The notes below the pieces were generated by a model, which searched no databases, was not told where the DNA came from, and saw only the letters and a program-made list of their open reading frames with translations. The translations under genes were made by a program, and so were the position numbers. Shown here piece after piece: positions 8,753-17,158 of a DNA stretch of 57,018 nt. Origin of the DNA: Euryarchaeota archaeon UBA605 (GTDB lineage: Archaea > Thermoplasmatota > Poseidoniia > Poseidoniales > Thalassarchaeaceae); assembly GCA_002504905.1 (NCBI GenBank), contig DATY01000026.1:70553-127570 (forward strand), written 5' to 3'. Each line of letters opens with the position of its first letter. Positions within the stretch are counted from its first letter, which is position 1.

Positions 8753-9370
8753 ATGGAACACACTTCTGATGATAGTGAAGGGAGTCCCCGGATAGATGTC
8801 AGAACTCTACCGGATTCAATAGCCCAACTATGGGAAACAATGCTCAGACTAGATCCATCATGGGATATCTCTACGTGGTTAGATGAAAGGGCGAAAGAAG
8901 AATTACAACTCATTGAAGGACAACTTGGAAGAGAGAAATTACGCCTTGAACAACGCTTGCACAGATTAGAGACATTAGCAAAGCGTCTCAAAAGGCAAAG
9001 AGAAGTTGCTGAAGGAGTTGTTTGGAAAGATCCTCATCAAAAAAATCTCTTTGATGTCTACGATGATGATAATAAACAAGATTCAGAAACTGAAAAAGGT
9101 GAGATTGAGATTGATGGTTTTCCAGCAGTTGACTATACTAATCTAGAATTTGGAGATGACCCTTTGTTGGCGATTGTTTCTGAACATATTATTCATGTAA
9201 TGGAATTGTTGAATTCAAAGGGGCTTACTTCTATTCATTTTGACTTATTATTACAAGAATTAAGTGAAATCGGAATTAGAGATGAAGAGGTTGACGAAGC
9301 AATATCTTGGCTTCTCCGGAAGCAGATAATTATTGAGTTGGAACAAGATCATTTCTCTTTAGACATATAA
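8753..9370 (+). CDS. coiled-coil protein of unknown function
   Basis: I do not recognise a family. The product is about 205 aa and acidic at both ends of its middle part. Residues about 40-95 are a long charged heptad-like helix rich in E, R, L and K that should form a coiled coil. An acidic linker follows. The last 75 residues are predicted helices and a short strand with the look of a winged-helix domain (IHFDLLLQELSEIGI ... AISWLLRKQIIIEL). The ATG at 8753 was preferred to a TTG at 8723. It is 23 bases upstream of the methyltransferase-like gene, in the same direction, so the two may work together. Confidence 0.6.
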   Translation: MEHTSDDSEGSPRIDVRTLPDSIAQLWETMLRLDPSWDISTWLDERAKEELQLIEGQLGREKLRLEQRLHRLETLAKRLKRQREVAEGVVWKDPHQKNLFDVYDDDNKQDSETEKGEIEIDGFPAVDYTNLEFGDDPLLAIVSEHIIHVMELLNSKGLTSIHFDLLLQELSEIGIRDEEVDEAISWLLRKQIIIELEQDHFSLDI

Positions 9371-9393
9371 AACGATAGGGAAGAGACCCCGTT

Positions 9394-11415
9394 TTGAGCC
9401 GACTCCTTCAAAGAGGGGACCCTTGTCGCGACCTCTGTATTTCTATGGTTAGTGACGCATCCGGTTGGTACGCAAGGCTTGACAGAGAGTGTTCCGATAG
9501 GGTTGAACAACTAGATACTTGGCTAGATTCTTGGGAAGAAGCAACTCGTCATGGAATTCCTATTGCTGCTACTCTACCAAATCATTGGCCTACTTTACCT
9601 GCAGGGCTACTGTCTGATCCGGGTGCTGTTCTGGATCATCTATTAGCGAGAAATGAGGCTGAAAGTGATGGGCGATCCCCTAGAGGCGCATATGCAACTC
9701 CTGCGAAATTTGCAGAATCAATACTTTCGGACGAATTGAAGGATACAAGGGAAGAAACATCTAAAGAGCCTTCCGCTGCACTTTCTCTTTCTGCTTTACC
9801 ACCTAGTTTTAGAGCATATGCTCAGAAATTTAATCAAGATGTGACAGAAGAGAAAGATGATAATTCTGATGATAACGGTAATGGCCTTCAAACACGTACT
9901 GGAATTGCAATACCTTTCGCTGACCCCTCAGTAGGAGCTGGGGTCTTCGCAGCTAGACTAATTCGAATTCATGCGGATAGAAGTGAGAAATTTACCCCTG
10001 CAGAAAGAAAAAAGGATACTGTACTTTTACTGAATGGTTTCCAGATGTTAGATAATTCTGAAGTTGCGATCAAGTGCGCTCGACGTAGGATTTTAATTGC
10101 TCTTTCAAGATGTGATTTGGTTGATTTAGACGGAAAAGGAGATGTCGGGAAGATTGGGAGAAAAGAAGCCGAAGAAATATTAGAAGAGTCTGTTCAATCA
10201 GGGGATGCATTGAGAGGAGAGTGGCCTTGGGATGATAAGCCAGGTCTTCTAGTTTGTAGACCTCCATGGCTGAGAATTAAAGATAGGTTTAGGGGTCATC
10301 CTGAAGGTAGTGAATTGAGAAAAGAATTATCAAGGCAATTGAGAAATACTACTAACAAAGATGGAAGTAGAAGATTCTCAACATTAAGAGGGAATGTGAA
10401 CCTATATCGTTTATTCTTAGAAAGAGGTATGCAACTAGTCAGGAAAGATGGTAGAGTAAGAATGATTGTCCCTGATTCATTGCTTAGGGAAAAGAGTAGT
10501 ATTCCCCTCCGTAAATTAATGGTAGAAAAGAATAGGTGGAATTCTTCATGGTCTTTCCCAGAAAATCAACGAGTTTTTCCTGGTGTTTCACAGGGTGTTT
10601 TAGTTATAGGCATAACAAAAGGTGGCCAAACAGAAACTATGACCAGTTATGGCCCTCTAAATACTAATGAGATTACGTCTCAAAATGGATTGGCGAAAAC
10701 TGTACCTACTTTTGATATGGTTCGAAAATCATGGAGTAGTTGGACAGATGGAAATTGGTCCGTACCTAGAATGCCTCGAGATGAATATGATAGAAGAAGA
10801 ATTGTTAGAGCAATTTCCGAGTTAGCGGAACAACCTAAACTATCTGAAGAAAATAATTGGTTAAATCCCACTGGTAAGCCTATAAGAGTTAGAGTAGGGG
10901 AAATAGATCAAACAAACTGGTCTGAAGAAATAACTGATTGGAAGCCTGGTTCAAGAGGTACTGCTTTTATCAGGGGAACTCATTTTTCAACTAAGGGCGA
11001 CGATATTAGCATAATCCACCCTGCTTATGTAAGTGGACTTAGAGAAGATTCCGTCCAGAGAACCCAAGCTAAATGGACTGGCTCAATCAGACCTAAAGGA
11101 AAACCTAGACTTGCTTGTCAGGCTATTGTAAATGCTCAACTGGAAAGAAGGTTGAGATGGGCTGTAGTTCCATCGGATTGTGTTTTAGGAAATTCAGTGA
11201 ATTTCTTAGAATTACCTGCTGAAGTAATGGAAAGAATTGCCGAAGAACATGGTTCAGTCGAAAAAGGATTAAACTGGTTGGCAGTACATTTAAATTCAGA
11301 AACATTGGATTTATGGTCTCGAGCATGGGCAGCTAATAACAACGTCAATAATTATGAAATTGAGAACCTTCCATTCCCTAAGCCAAACAAAATACGTTCA
11401 ATGGCAATACAATAA
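9394..11415 (+). CDS. N6-adenine DNA methyltransferase-like protein, degenerate catalytic motif
   Basis: A 673-aa protein resembling the Eco57I/TaqI class of adenine DNA methyltransferases. It has the GAYATPAKFAESIL entry motif near residue 98, the SAM-binding motif DPSVGAGVF near 177, and after the catalytic region the family segment NLYRLFLERGMQLV ... GRVRMIVPDSLL (336-362). The C-terminal half fits a target-recognition domain. In place of the catalytic NPPY there is CRPPW (Arg289), so the first, reaction-critical residue is missing and activity is doubtful. No restriction endonuclease domain or partner is visible. The start is TTG at 9394; an ATG at 9445 is possible. It follows the coiled-coil gene by 23 bases. 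Confidence 0.75.
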   Translation: MSRLLQRGDPCRDLCISMVSDASGWYARLDRECSDRVEQLDTWLDSWEEATRHGIPIAATLPNHWPTLPAGLLSDPGAVLDHLLARNEAESDGRSPRGAYATPAKFAESILSDELKDTREETSKEPSAALSLSALPPSFRAYAQKFNQDVTEEKDDNSDDNGNGLQTRTGIAIPFADPSVGAGVFAARLIRIHADRSEKFTPAERKKDTVLLLNGFQMLDNSEVAIKCARRRILIALSRCDLVDLDGKGDVGKIGRKEAEEILEESVQSGDALRGEWPWDDKPGLLVCRPPWLRIKDRFRGHPEGSELRKELSRQLRNTTNKDGSRRFSTLRGNVNLYRLFLERGMQLVRKDGRVRMIVPDSLLREKSSIPLRKLMVEKNRWNSSWSFPENQRVFPGVSQGVLVIGITKGGQTETMTSYGPLNTNEITSQNGLAKTVPTFDMVRKSWSSWTDGNWSVPRMPRDEYDRRRIVRAISELAEQPKLSEENNWLNPTGKPIRVRVGEIDQTNWSEEITDWKPGSRGTAFIRGTHFSTKGDDISIIHPAYVSGLREDSVQRTQAKWTGSIRPKGKPRLACQAIVNAQLERRLRWAVVPSDCVLGNSVNFLELPAEVMERIAEEHGSVEKGLNWLAVHLNSETLDLWSRAWAANNNVNNYEIENLPFPKPNKIRSMAIQ

Positions 11416-11421
11416 CATAAT

Positions 11422-11447
11422 CCGGAAATAAAAGATTCGGTTTCCGG
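11422..11447 (+). terminator. hairpin after the methyltransferase-like gene
   Basis: A perfect 7-bp stem (CCGGAAA with TTTCCGG) and a 12-base loop lie 7 bases after the stop codon, followed by T-rich sequence. It looks like a transcript end, though archaeal terminators usually need only the T-tract. Confidence 0.45.
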
Positions 11448-11495
11448 TAATTATTTTCCTTTCTTCGGTTTTCATGACTAAAAAATACCAAACCC

Positions 11496-11506
11496 ATTAA
11501 TACTTA
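11496..11506 (+). promoter_or_regulatory. TATA-like box before the THEP1 gene
   Basis: The sequence ATTAATACTTA is preceded by AAACCC and sits about 50 bases before the ATG at 11550. A transcript start near 11525 would leave a short leader. Inferred from sequence only. Confidence 0.3.
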
Positions 11507-11549
11507 CGCTTGACCTCGGTGAAACCGTCTTGCGTCGCAAAGCAAACAA

Positions 11550-12125
11550 ATGAAGGGCAATATTATGGGAATATATCCAAAAATTGGTATTACAGGATTA
11601 CCTAGGTCTGGTAAGTCGGCCGTATTACAAAAGGTAATCCAAATGGTACAGGAAGAGAGGAAAAATAACTCTAGGAAAATGTATCAAGATATTATTGGAG
11701 GGGTTCAAACTGAAGCCATAATTGAAAATGGAGAGAGAGTAGGATATGCTTGTGTAAATGTAAGGACTGGTGAAAAGGGAGTAATTGCACATAGAAATAT
11801 AGATTCTAGAACTCGTATCTTGGGTTATGGAATAGATCCGACGGAACTAGATAGAGTCGCAGTACCTGCAATACTTGATGCATTAGATGAATGTGAAGTT
11901 TTAGTAATTGATGAAGTGGGTAAGTTTTCCGTAGAAAGTGAAGGATTTGTTGCAGCTGTTCGTACCGCTTTAGAATATGATAAGCCAACTTTAATGACTT
12001 TACACAAAAAAAGTAGGCATCCATTGTTACAAGATATACGTAGGAGAGATGATGGAAGAGTCTTAGAAGTCACGCCAGTCAATAGGGCACTTCTACCGTA
12101 TAAAATTCATAAATTATTGGAGTAA
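11550..12125 (+). CDS. THEP1-type nucleoside-triphosphatase
   Basis: P-loop NTPase of the THEP1 family (191 aa). The Walker A motif GLPRSGKSA is near residue 16 and Walker B VLVIDEVGK near 114. The RVGYACVNVRTGEKGVIAH stretch between them is typical of the family, as is the C-terminal histidine/arginine-rich segment with TLHKKSRHP. Members hydrolyse NTPs in vitro; the cellular role is not established. An ATG five codons inside (11565) is an alternative start. It is the first gene of a co-directional run that continues through a membrane protein, GcvH and RNase HI. Confidence 0.85.
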   Translation: MKGNIMGIYPKIGITGLPRSGKSAVLQKVIQMVQEERKNNSRKMYQDIIGGVQTEAIIENGERVGYACVNVRTGEKGVIAHRNIDSRTRILGYGIDPTELDRVAVPAILDALDECEVLVIDEVGKFSVESEGFVAAVRTALEYDKPTLMTLHKKSRHPLLQDIRRRDDGRVLEVTPVNRALLPYKIHKLLE

Positions 12126-12168
12126 AATAATGCATGGGATAATATACATCCTGCGAAGGTGATTTTTT

Positions 12169-12549
12169 GTGGATTCCCCAGCAAATAGGGTTCAAAGAAT
12201 TTTAATTGGAGTGATTTTATCATTCTCACTAATGACTGCTTTGGCAATTTCTGAAGGTTTGATTCGAATATTAGGTTGCGATGGCAATGAGTGTGTAGAA
12301 GAAAATAGCTTCGCATTTATATTTCCAATAATCCTTTTCCTTAGTATTACTCTGTACCTATTATTGCACTTTTCTAAAGGAAAAGAACATGAGAAGGGTT
12401 TCCTAGATAAATGGATCAGTCGAGAAGAGGAACAGGAAATGAGGGCTAGACTCAAACAAGAACAACTCGATGCCAGTGGAGACAATATGGGTTCAGGTTG
12501 GTCCGAGATGGAAAAAAAACATTTGGAAACTAAACTAGAGGAAGAATGA
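12169..12549 (+). CDS. small two-helix membrane protein
   Basis: No family recognised. The 126-aa product has two probable membrane helices (about residues 9-33 and 44-66) joined by a short loop with two cysteines, then a charged cytoplasmic tail rich in E, K and R that is likely helical. The start is GTG at 12169, with an AGGTGA Shine-Dalgarno-like element upstream. It lies between the THEP1 and gcvH genes in the same direction. Confidence 0.6.
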   Translation: MDSPANRVQRILIGVILSFSLMTALAISEGLIRILGCDGNECVEENSFAFIFPIILFLSITLYLLLHFSKGKEHEKGFLDKWISREEEQEMRARLKQEQLDASGDNMGSGWSEMEKKHLETKLEEE

Positions 12550-12600
12550 AGAAGCGAAACCTTGACTCTTGGAATACCCTCGTGAGGGTTGGCGATACCC

Positions 12601-12984
12601 ATGAGCGAAATACCTGAAGCACTAATTTATACCAAAGAGCATGAATGGATTAAAATTGAAGGAGATGAAATTACAGTAGGAATAACGGATTATGCACAGA
12701 ACGCTTTAACAGATGTTGTTTGGGTAGAATTACCAGAATTAGGAGTTTCTGTAAAATCAATGGATTCGTTTGCAAATGTTGAATCCGTTAAGTCTGTGAG
12801 TGAAATATATGCTCCAATTTCTGGTGTGGTTACAGAGATAAATGAAGAGTTAGAAGATGCTCCTGAAACCATAAACACTGATCCATATGGAGAAGGGTGG
12901 ATATGTAAAATGAAAATGGACGATCCCGGGGAACTTGATGCTCTTCTTGATGCTGCAGCATACAAGTCTCTAATTGAGGAATAG
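12601..12984 (+). CDS. gcvH: Glycine cleavage system H protein
   Basis: Lipoyl carrier protein of the glycine cleavage system, shuttling the aminomethyl group between the P, T and L proteins. It is 127 aa, the normal length. The family start YTKEHEWIK, the DYAQNALTDVVWVELPE region and the lipoyl-attachment lysine in ESVKSVSE (Lys64) are present, followed by the PISGVV turn. None of gcvT, gcvP, lpd or a lipoate ligase is in the window, so this is an orphan copy at this locus; the rest may lie elsewhere, or it may serve as a general lipoyl carrier. The ATG at 12601 fits the family start better than the TTG at 12589. RNase HI starts 4 bases after the stop. Confidence 0.93.
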   Translation: MSEIPEALIYTKEHEWIKIEGDEITVGITDYAQNALTDVVWVELPELGVSVKSMDSFANVESVKSVSEIYAPISGVVTEINEELEDAPETINTDPYGEGWICKMKMDDPGELDALLDAAAYKSLIEE

Positions 12985-12987
12985 GTA

Positions 12988-13527
12988 ATGAATACTTCAG
13001 GCAAGATCTCGATATATGTTGATGGTTCTTGTGAAGAAAATAGAAATGTTTCATCTGAAACTCCTGCTGGATGGGGGTTCTGTGTAGTGATTGGAGATAC
13101 AGGTCTAGGTAAAGGGCAAGGAGAAATAATTACCGAAAAGTATGGCCCTGTAGTTACAAAAAAAATATCTAAAGAATATATCGGATCTGAAGTTGGGTCA
13201 AATAATACTGCAGAACTATCTGCTCTTGCTCATGCGTTAAAATGGCTACTAGTTGAAGGAAGTAATACTCCTGCAGTAATCAGAGGAGATTCTCAATATG
13301 CTCTAAATATTGGCTCTGGAACTTGGAAAGCTAAAGCCAATAAAGAGCTGGCTTTGAATGTCCAGAAATTATGGAAAGAAGTTTCTTCTCTAAGAGAATT
13401 AAGTCATGAACATGTCAGAGCACATAGAGGTCATCGTTGGAACGAAAGAGCGGATCATTTAGCATTCCGTGCTATGCAAGGAAAGGAAGCATTACCATTA
13501 CAATTCTGGAAACCAGGGAAAAGGTAA
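12988..13527 (+). CDS. rnhA: Ribonuclease HI
   Basis: Cuts the RNA strand of RNA-DNA hybrids using two metal ions. The 179-aa protein has the RNase H active-site acids in order: Asp in IYVDGSC, Glu in NNTAELSAL, Asp in IRGDSQYAL and Asp in WNERADHLA, with the histidine loop HVRAHRGHR before the last. Inserts after the first strand and before the helix make it somewhat longer than the E. coli enzyme. It directly follows gcvH and abuts a convergent membrane gene with one base between stops. Confidence 0.92.
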   Translation: MNTSGKISIYVDGSCEENRNVSSETPAGWGFCVVIGDTGLGKGQGEIITEKYGPVVTKKISKEYIGSEVGSNNTAELSALAHALKWLLVEGSNTPAVIRGDSQYALNIGSGTWKAKANKELALNVQKLWKEVSSLRELSHEHVRAHRGHRWNERADHLAFRAMQGKEALPLQFWKPGKR

Positions 13528-13528
13528 G

Positions 13529-13939
13529 TCAATCATCTGAAAGAATTGTTACACTGAGAAAAACATAAGTTGCCTGAATAAAAGTTAACAGCGCTATCAA
13601 GGAGAAAATTAGAGACGTGGGGTCGGGAAAAAAGAGTTGGTCTCTACCTAAAAGATACGACATCATAAGGATAAAAAATGAAAATAAAAATAATTTTTTT
13701 GAAGAATCTTTAGGTTTTTTCCATAAATCTAGCCATGGAACTAATCCACGTCTTTTGAATGTAAATCGGTACCAAGAAATATACCACATTGTCAATCCAA
13801 TTAGGCCGAACAACCCAAGAGTAAAAGATTCTGAACCCCAAGGCCAGGAAAATGAAAATTTAATGAAAATTGTATTAATTAGAAGTATTGCACCCAAGAA
13901 AAAATAGGTTCGCCAATCCGGCGCCTTCTGCTCGGCCAT
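13529..13939 (-). CDS. membrane protein of unknown function
   Basis: No family recognised. The 136-aa product has four probable membrane helices, grouped as two pairs separated by a basic cytoplasmic loop (WYRFTFKRRG ... KKPKDSSKK). It is convergent with rnhA and divergent from the GNAT gene that starts 77 bases away. Confidence 0.6.
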   Translation of the reverse strand: MAEQKAPDWRTYFFLGAILLINTIFIKFSFSWPWGSESFTLGLFGLIGLTMWYISWYRFTFKRRGLVPWLDLWKKPKDSSKKLFLFSFFILMMSYLLGRDQLFFPDPTSLIFSLIALLTFIQATYVFLSVTILSDD

Positions 13940-14015
13940 AACAATTCCACGACGTTAACTGATTTCAAACCAACCCTAAAGATGGGTTCTTGATGTAATA
14001 GTAACTCGCGTAATT

Positions 14016-14453
14016 ATGGAGCACCGGTTAGTTTGGTCAGATTCTATAAATCAAGACCATCTTGATTTAAGATTTAGAGTTTTAAGAATAGGTATGCCGA
14101 GGGGAACGGAACATTATCCTAAGGTAGATATTGATCCGAGAACAAAATTCCTATGTGCTTATGTTGGTGAAAAAATGATTGGATGCTCTACTCTTCAAGT
14201 TGATTCAAGAGATGGTTGTAAATATAGGATAAGAGGGATGGCAGTAGACTCGGAATATCGTAACAAAGGCATAGGTTCTGAGATTGTGAGAGAATTACAA
14301 AGCAAAGCGGCCGAAGAAGAAACTGGGATTTGGTGTAATGCCCGTATCAAAGCGGTACCCATGTATGCAAGATGTGGTTTTGAAATTGTATCTGATATTT
14401 TTGAAATCGAAAATATAGGGCCTCATTATGATATGGAATGGAAAATAAATTAG
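14016..14453 (+). CDS. GNAT family N-acetyltransferase
   Basis: A 145-aa protein with the GNAT fold. The acetyl-CoA pyrophosphate-binding motif is GMAVDSEYRNKGIGSEIV (about residues 72-89), preceded by the strand KMIGCSTLQVD. The C-terminal MYARCGFEIVS matches the family's last motif. The acceptor substrate cannot be told; small-molecule or protein amines are both possible. A tRNA-Cys gene lies downstream on the other strand. Confidence 0.85.
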   Translation: MEHRLVWSDSINQDHLDLRFRVLRIGMPRGTEHYPKVDIDPRTKFLCAYVGEKMIGCSTLQVDSRDGCKYRIRGMAVDSEYRNKGIGSEIVRELQSKAAEEETGIWCNARIKAVPMYARCGFEIVSDIFEIENIGPHYDMEWKIN

Positions 14454-14509
14454 AATAGCAAATATTTATTTTACTAATAATTCAAAACTTACATTACAAC
14501 GAAACTATT

Positions 14510-14583
14510 TGGAGCACAGGCCGGGATTTGCACCCAGGTCCGCGGATTTGCAGTCCGCTGCATAGCTACTCTGCCACCCATGC
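14510..14583 (-). tRNA. tRNA-Cys (GCA)
   Basis: Read on the minus strand this folds as a cloverleaf. The acceptor arm pairs GCATGGG with CCTGTGC, the anticodon stem GCGGA pairs with TCCGC around the loop CTGCAAA (anticodon GCA), and the T arm pairs CTGGG with CCCGG. The 3' CCA is encoded (14510-14512). No intron is seen. Confidence 0.93.
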
Positions 14584-14647
14584 GTTGACTAGCCGTAACA
14601 GGCATTATCTTTGAATATTCTTCGAAAGAGGTTATTGAAAATAATGT

Positions 14648-15850
14648 TTAATCTTCGCAACCTGTTGCATTTTCTTCGTTACAACGGTGAGTTTCTTCAC
14701 TTTCTATTTCTTCTTGACTACTATCATCATGAGATTGCCAAAAATTACAAAATGTAAATTCTTTATCCCTATCATTAATTTCTATCCATTCTCCTCCGCG
14801 TTCATTACAAGCATCTTCTCCGATTTCCATATGTGATGATGTTAGAGATTTAGCGTCTATGTTGTCTTTACGGATTTTATCATGTAATCTATCGAATAAC
14901 CCTTTTCTTTCTTTTTCTTTATGCTCACAAAGCTCATAATCAATACAATCTCTATGGTCTTCATGCCTGTGAGACATATGCGCTAAGACTTCTCGAAGTT
15001 TATTTTGGTCGGCAGTACATTCTTCACTAACAATACAGAATGAAATTGCTATTCTTCCTGATTCCAATAGAATTGCCTTATGGTGAGATGAGGCCTTCTT
15101 TCGTTCTAGATTACACCATTCTTGTTTTTCGTCAGACCATATTTCTTCTGTCCTACAATCGAACCATAATTCATCCTGCTTATCTTCATCACACCGATAA
15201 TGGACAATTCCGTCTTCATCTTCCCATATACAGATCTGTTCTTCTTCATGGTGGCATACATTTCTTTCTTCATACCAAGTACCTCCTTCTTCTTCACATT
15301 CTTCTTGGCTGGAATCCTCATTACTAGAGTCAGTATCATTATTTCCTTCTTCATCTTCTATCTGACTATTTTCTCTTTCTGTAAATCTTGCAACTTCCTC
15401 TTCTGCGAGTTCACTTGAATCTGAATTTATTTTTTCCTGCATTTCTGAGTGTTTAGTATTTAGGTTACTTATCATCTCTTCAAGAACTGTAGCATCAACT
15501 TCACAGTCTTGACTATCTATACAAAATTGATAGGCAATAACAATATCTTGGCCTATCTCGATTCTCTCTTCCAGATGAGAAACACGATCTTCTAATCTAT
15601 CATTCATTCTATCCGACATTAATTTACCGAAGAAATTCTTGGCCCCTTTTTCTATACCCTTATCATTTGATTCAAGGGCTCTCCAATCTTTTTCATCGGT
15701 AGTGTCATCAATCGCTCCTCTGTAAGGATCTTCTTCTTCATATGTCGGTGCCGCAAATTCTTCTATGCTAGCTCCGACAGAAGCACCAGCAAAAAGCACT
15801 AGTACTACCATGATTACAATTCCTTTGTTGAATGTTGACATCTGTTTCAT
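14648..15850 (-). CDS. secreted acidic Cys-rich protein with internal duplication
   Basis: No family recognised. The 400-aa product has an N-terminal hydrophobic signal (about residues 8-27) and a very acidic, histidine- and cysteine-rich mature part with no further membrane helix. It contains an internal duplication: residues 98-137 and 259-298 share an FCIxSxxC core followed by a similar helix. Residues 185-199 and 348-368 share a CxxxGGxW...C loop. Another cysteine pair, C207-C220, has aromatic residues beside each cysteine, like pairs in the lipoprotein at 29388-31190. Disulfide-stabilised repeats outside the cell are the likely picture. Two close ATGs (15850, 15841) could serve as start. 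Confidence 0.65.
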   Translation of the reverse strand: MKQMSTFNKGIVIMVVLVLFAGASVGASIEEFAAPTYEEEDPYRGAIDDTTDEKDWRALESNDKGIEKGAKNFFGKLMSDRMNDRLEDRVSHLEERIEIGQDIVIAYQFCIDSQDCEVDATVLEEMISNLNTKHSEMQEKINSDSSELAEEEVARFTERENSQIEDEEGNNDTDSSNEDSSQEECEEEGGTWYEERNVCHHEEEQICIWEDEDGIVHYRCDEDKQDELWFDCRTEEIWSDEKQEWCNLERKKASSHHKAILLESGRIAISFCIVSEECTADQNKLREVLAHMSHRHEDHRDCIDYELCEHKEKERKGLFDRLHDKIRKDNIDAKSLTSSHMEIGEDACNERGGEWIEINDRDKEFTFCNFWQSHDDSSQEEIESEETHRCNEENATGCED

Positions 15851-15919
15851 TGTATCTCCTAAATCAAAATCCTATGTAAAGGTATGTGAAATTTATCATT
15901 TTAAGCATCAATAACTGAA

Positions 15920-15942
15920 AAAAGGGTTTTAAAAGCCCTTTT
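15920..15942. repeat. near-perfect palindrome in a divergent promoter region
   Basis: The sequence AAAAGGGTTTT is followed at once by AAAAGCCCTTTT, an 11-bp inverted repeat with one G-T wobble. It lies between the divergent secreted-protein gene (start 15850) and the aminotransferase gene (start 16009). It could be an operator, a stem-loop in either leader, or a chance AT-rich symmetry. Confidence 0.5.
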
Positions 15943-16008
15943 CCACTTAATTATGAAAGAGGATTGCAACCGTATATCTTGATGGTGTTGGTGCGCTCCC
16001 TAGACATC

Positions 16009-17139
16009 ATGCCGAACGTTTCATCGCGCTATGAGGGATTAGGAGTGGGTTTCGCACCCTATCTACAACCACCGGGTCCGGAAGTAGTGAGATGGACTGT
16101 TGGAGAACCTGGATTTGACACACCATCTGAAATAATCGATGCGGCTATTAAAGAATTAAAAAATGGTAATACAAAATATACTAGGGGTGCAGGATCAATA
16201 GAATTGTGTCAATCAGTTGCAGACTATCTTTTCGAAAAACATGGAATAGAAACTGAAGCGGAAAATGTTGTAATTACTCCCGGCGCTAAACAAGCCTTAC
16301 TGTATTCATTTATGATAACTACAATGCCTGGAGATGAGGCTATACTGTTAGCACCGTCTTGGGCCTCATATGAACCAATGTTGGAATTTATTGGTGCTAT
16401 TCCTGTGCATGTACCAGTAAGAAAGGATAACTTTCATCCTGATATTAGCGCAATTAGATCTGCTATTACTGATAATACTAGGATGATCTTGTTGAATTCT
16501 CCCAATAATCCTACAGGAGCAGTTTTCACTCCAGAAGAAATTTCTGAAATTGTTAAAATTGCTGTGGAATATGATTTGTGGATAGTTTCTGATGAGATAT
16601 ATGCTAGACTGAACTGGACTGATTACCCACATATTTCTCCGGCAACTTGTAAAGGAGGAAAAGAAAGAACATTAGTAATCAACGGTTGGTCTAAATCTTG
16701 GGCAATGACTGGGATGAGATTAGGATTTCTCACAGGTCCTGAAAAAGCCATGAAGGCAGCCATTAAATCGCAAGCCAATTCAGCATCTCATGTCCCTACA
16801 TTCATGATGGAAGCTGCAAGAGTTGCTCTTTCCTGTGACAATTATGTAGAAGAATTTAATTCTGAATATCAGAAGAGAAGAGAAATCATAAAGCAAGGTT
16901 TATCTGAAATTCCAGGCTTAAGAGTTGGTAATTTAGAAGGAGCATTTTATGCATTCGTAGACGTCACGGGAACAGGGATGAGCGATATTGAATTCGCAGA
17001 TGGCGCCCTAAATGCAGGAGTACAGTTAATCCCTGCATCTCTAATTACAGGTGGAGAAGGGTTTGTAAGAATTTCTTATGCAGCGGATGAGGAAGTAATC
17101 TTAGAGGGTTTGAAGCGTTTAAAAAAATGGTTAAATTAA
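16009..17139 (+). CDS. class I/II aminotransferase
   Basis: PLP-dependent aminotransferase of fold type I, close to the archaeal and bacterial aspartate aminotransferase-like group. It is about 376 aa from the ATG at 16009, which was preferred to a TTG at 15964. The family motifs are TVGEPGFDTP near the start, YTRGAGSIELC, the SPNNPTGA turn that binds the cofactor, VSDEIYARL with the PLP-interacting aspartate, and the lysine in GWSKSWAMTGMRLG that forms the Schiff base. The C-terminal arginine in FVRISYA fits binding of the substrate carboxylate. Substrate range cannot be told from sequence. Followed by the polyamine operon. Confidence 0.9.
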   Translation: MPNVSSRYEGLGVGFAPYLQPPGPEVVRWTVGEPGFDTPSEIIDAAIKELKNGNTKYTRGAGSIELCQSVADYLFEKHGIETEAENVVITPGAKQALLYSFMITTMPGDEAILLAPSWASYEPMLEFIGAIPVHVPVRKDNFHPDISAIRSAITDNTRMILLNSPNNPTGAVFTPEEISEIVKIAVEYDLWIVSDEIYARLNWTDYPHISPATCKGGKERTLVINGWSKSWAMTGMRLGFLTGPEKAMKAAIKSQANSASHVPTFMMEAARVALSCDNYVEEFNSEYQKRREIIKQGLSEIPGLRVGNLEGAFYAFVDVTGTGMSDIEFADGALNAGVQLIPASLITGGEGFVRISYAADEEVILEGLKRLKKWLN

Positions 17140-17158
17140 CTTGAAAAAGAAAATTAAT

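Noticed and set aside
8753..11415. Restriction-modification system
   Set aside because: The methyltransferase-like protein lacks the catalytic NPPY and neither gene shows a nuclease motif, so no restriction activity is supported.
12192..12602. 136-aa minus-strand frame
   Set aside because: It lies opposite the small membrane protein gene and is serine-rich shadow sequence with no family features.
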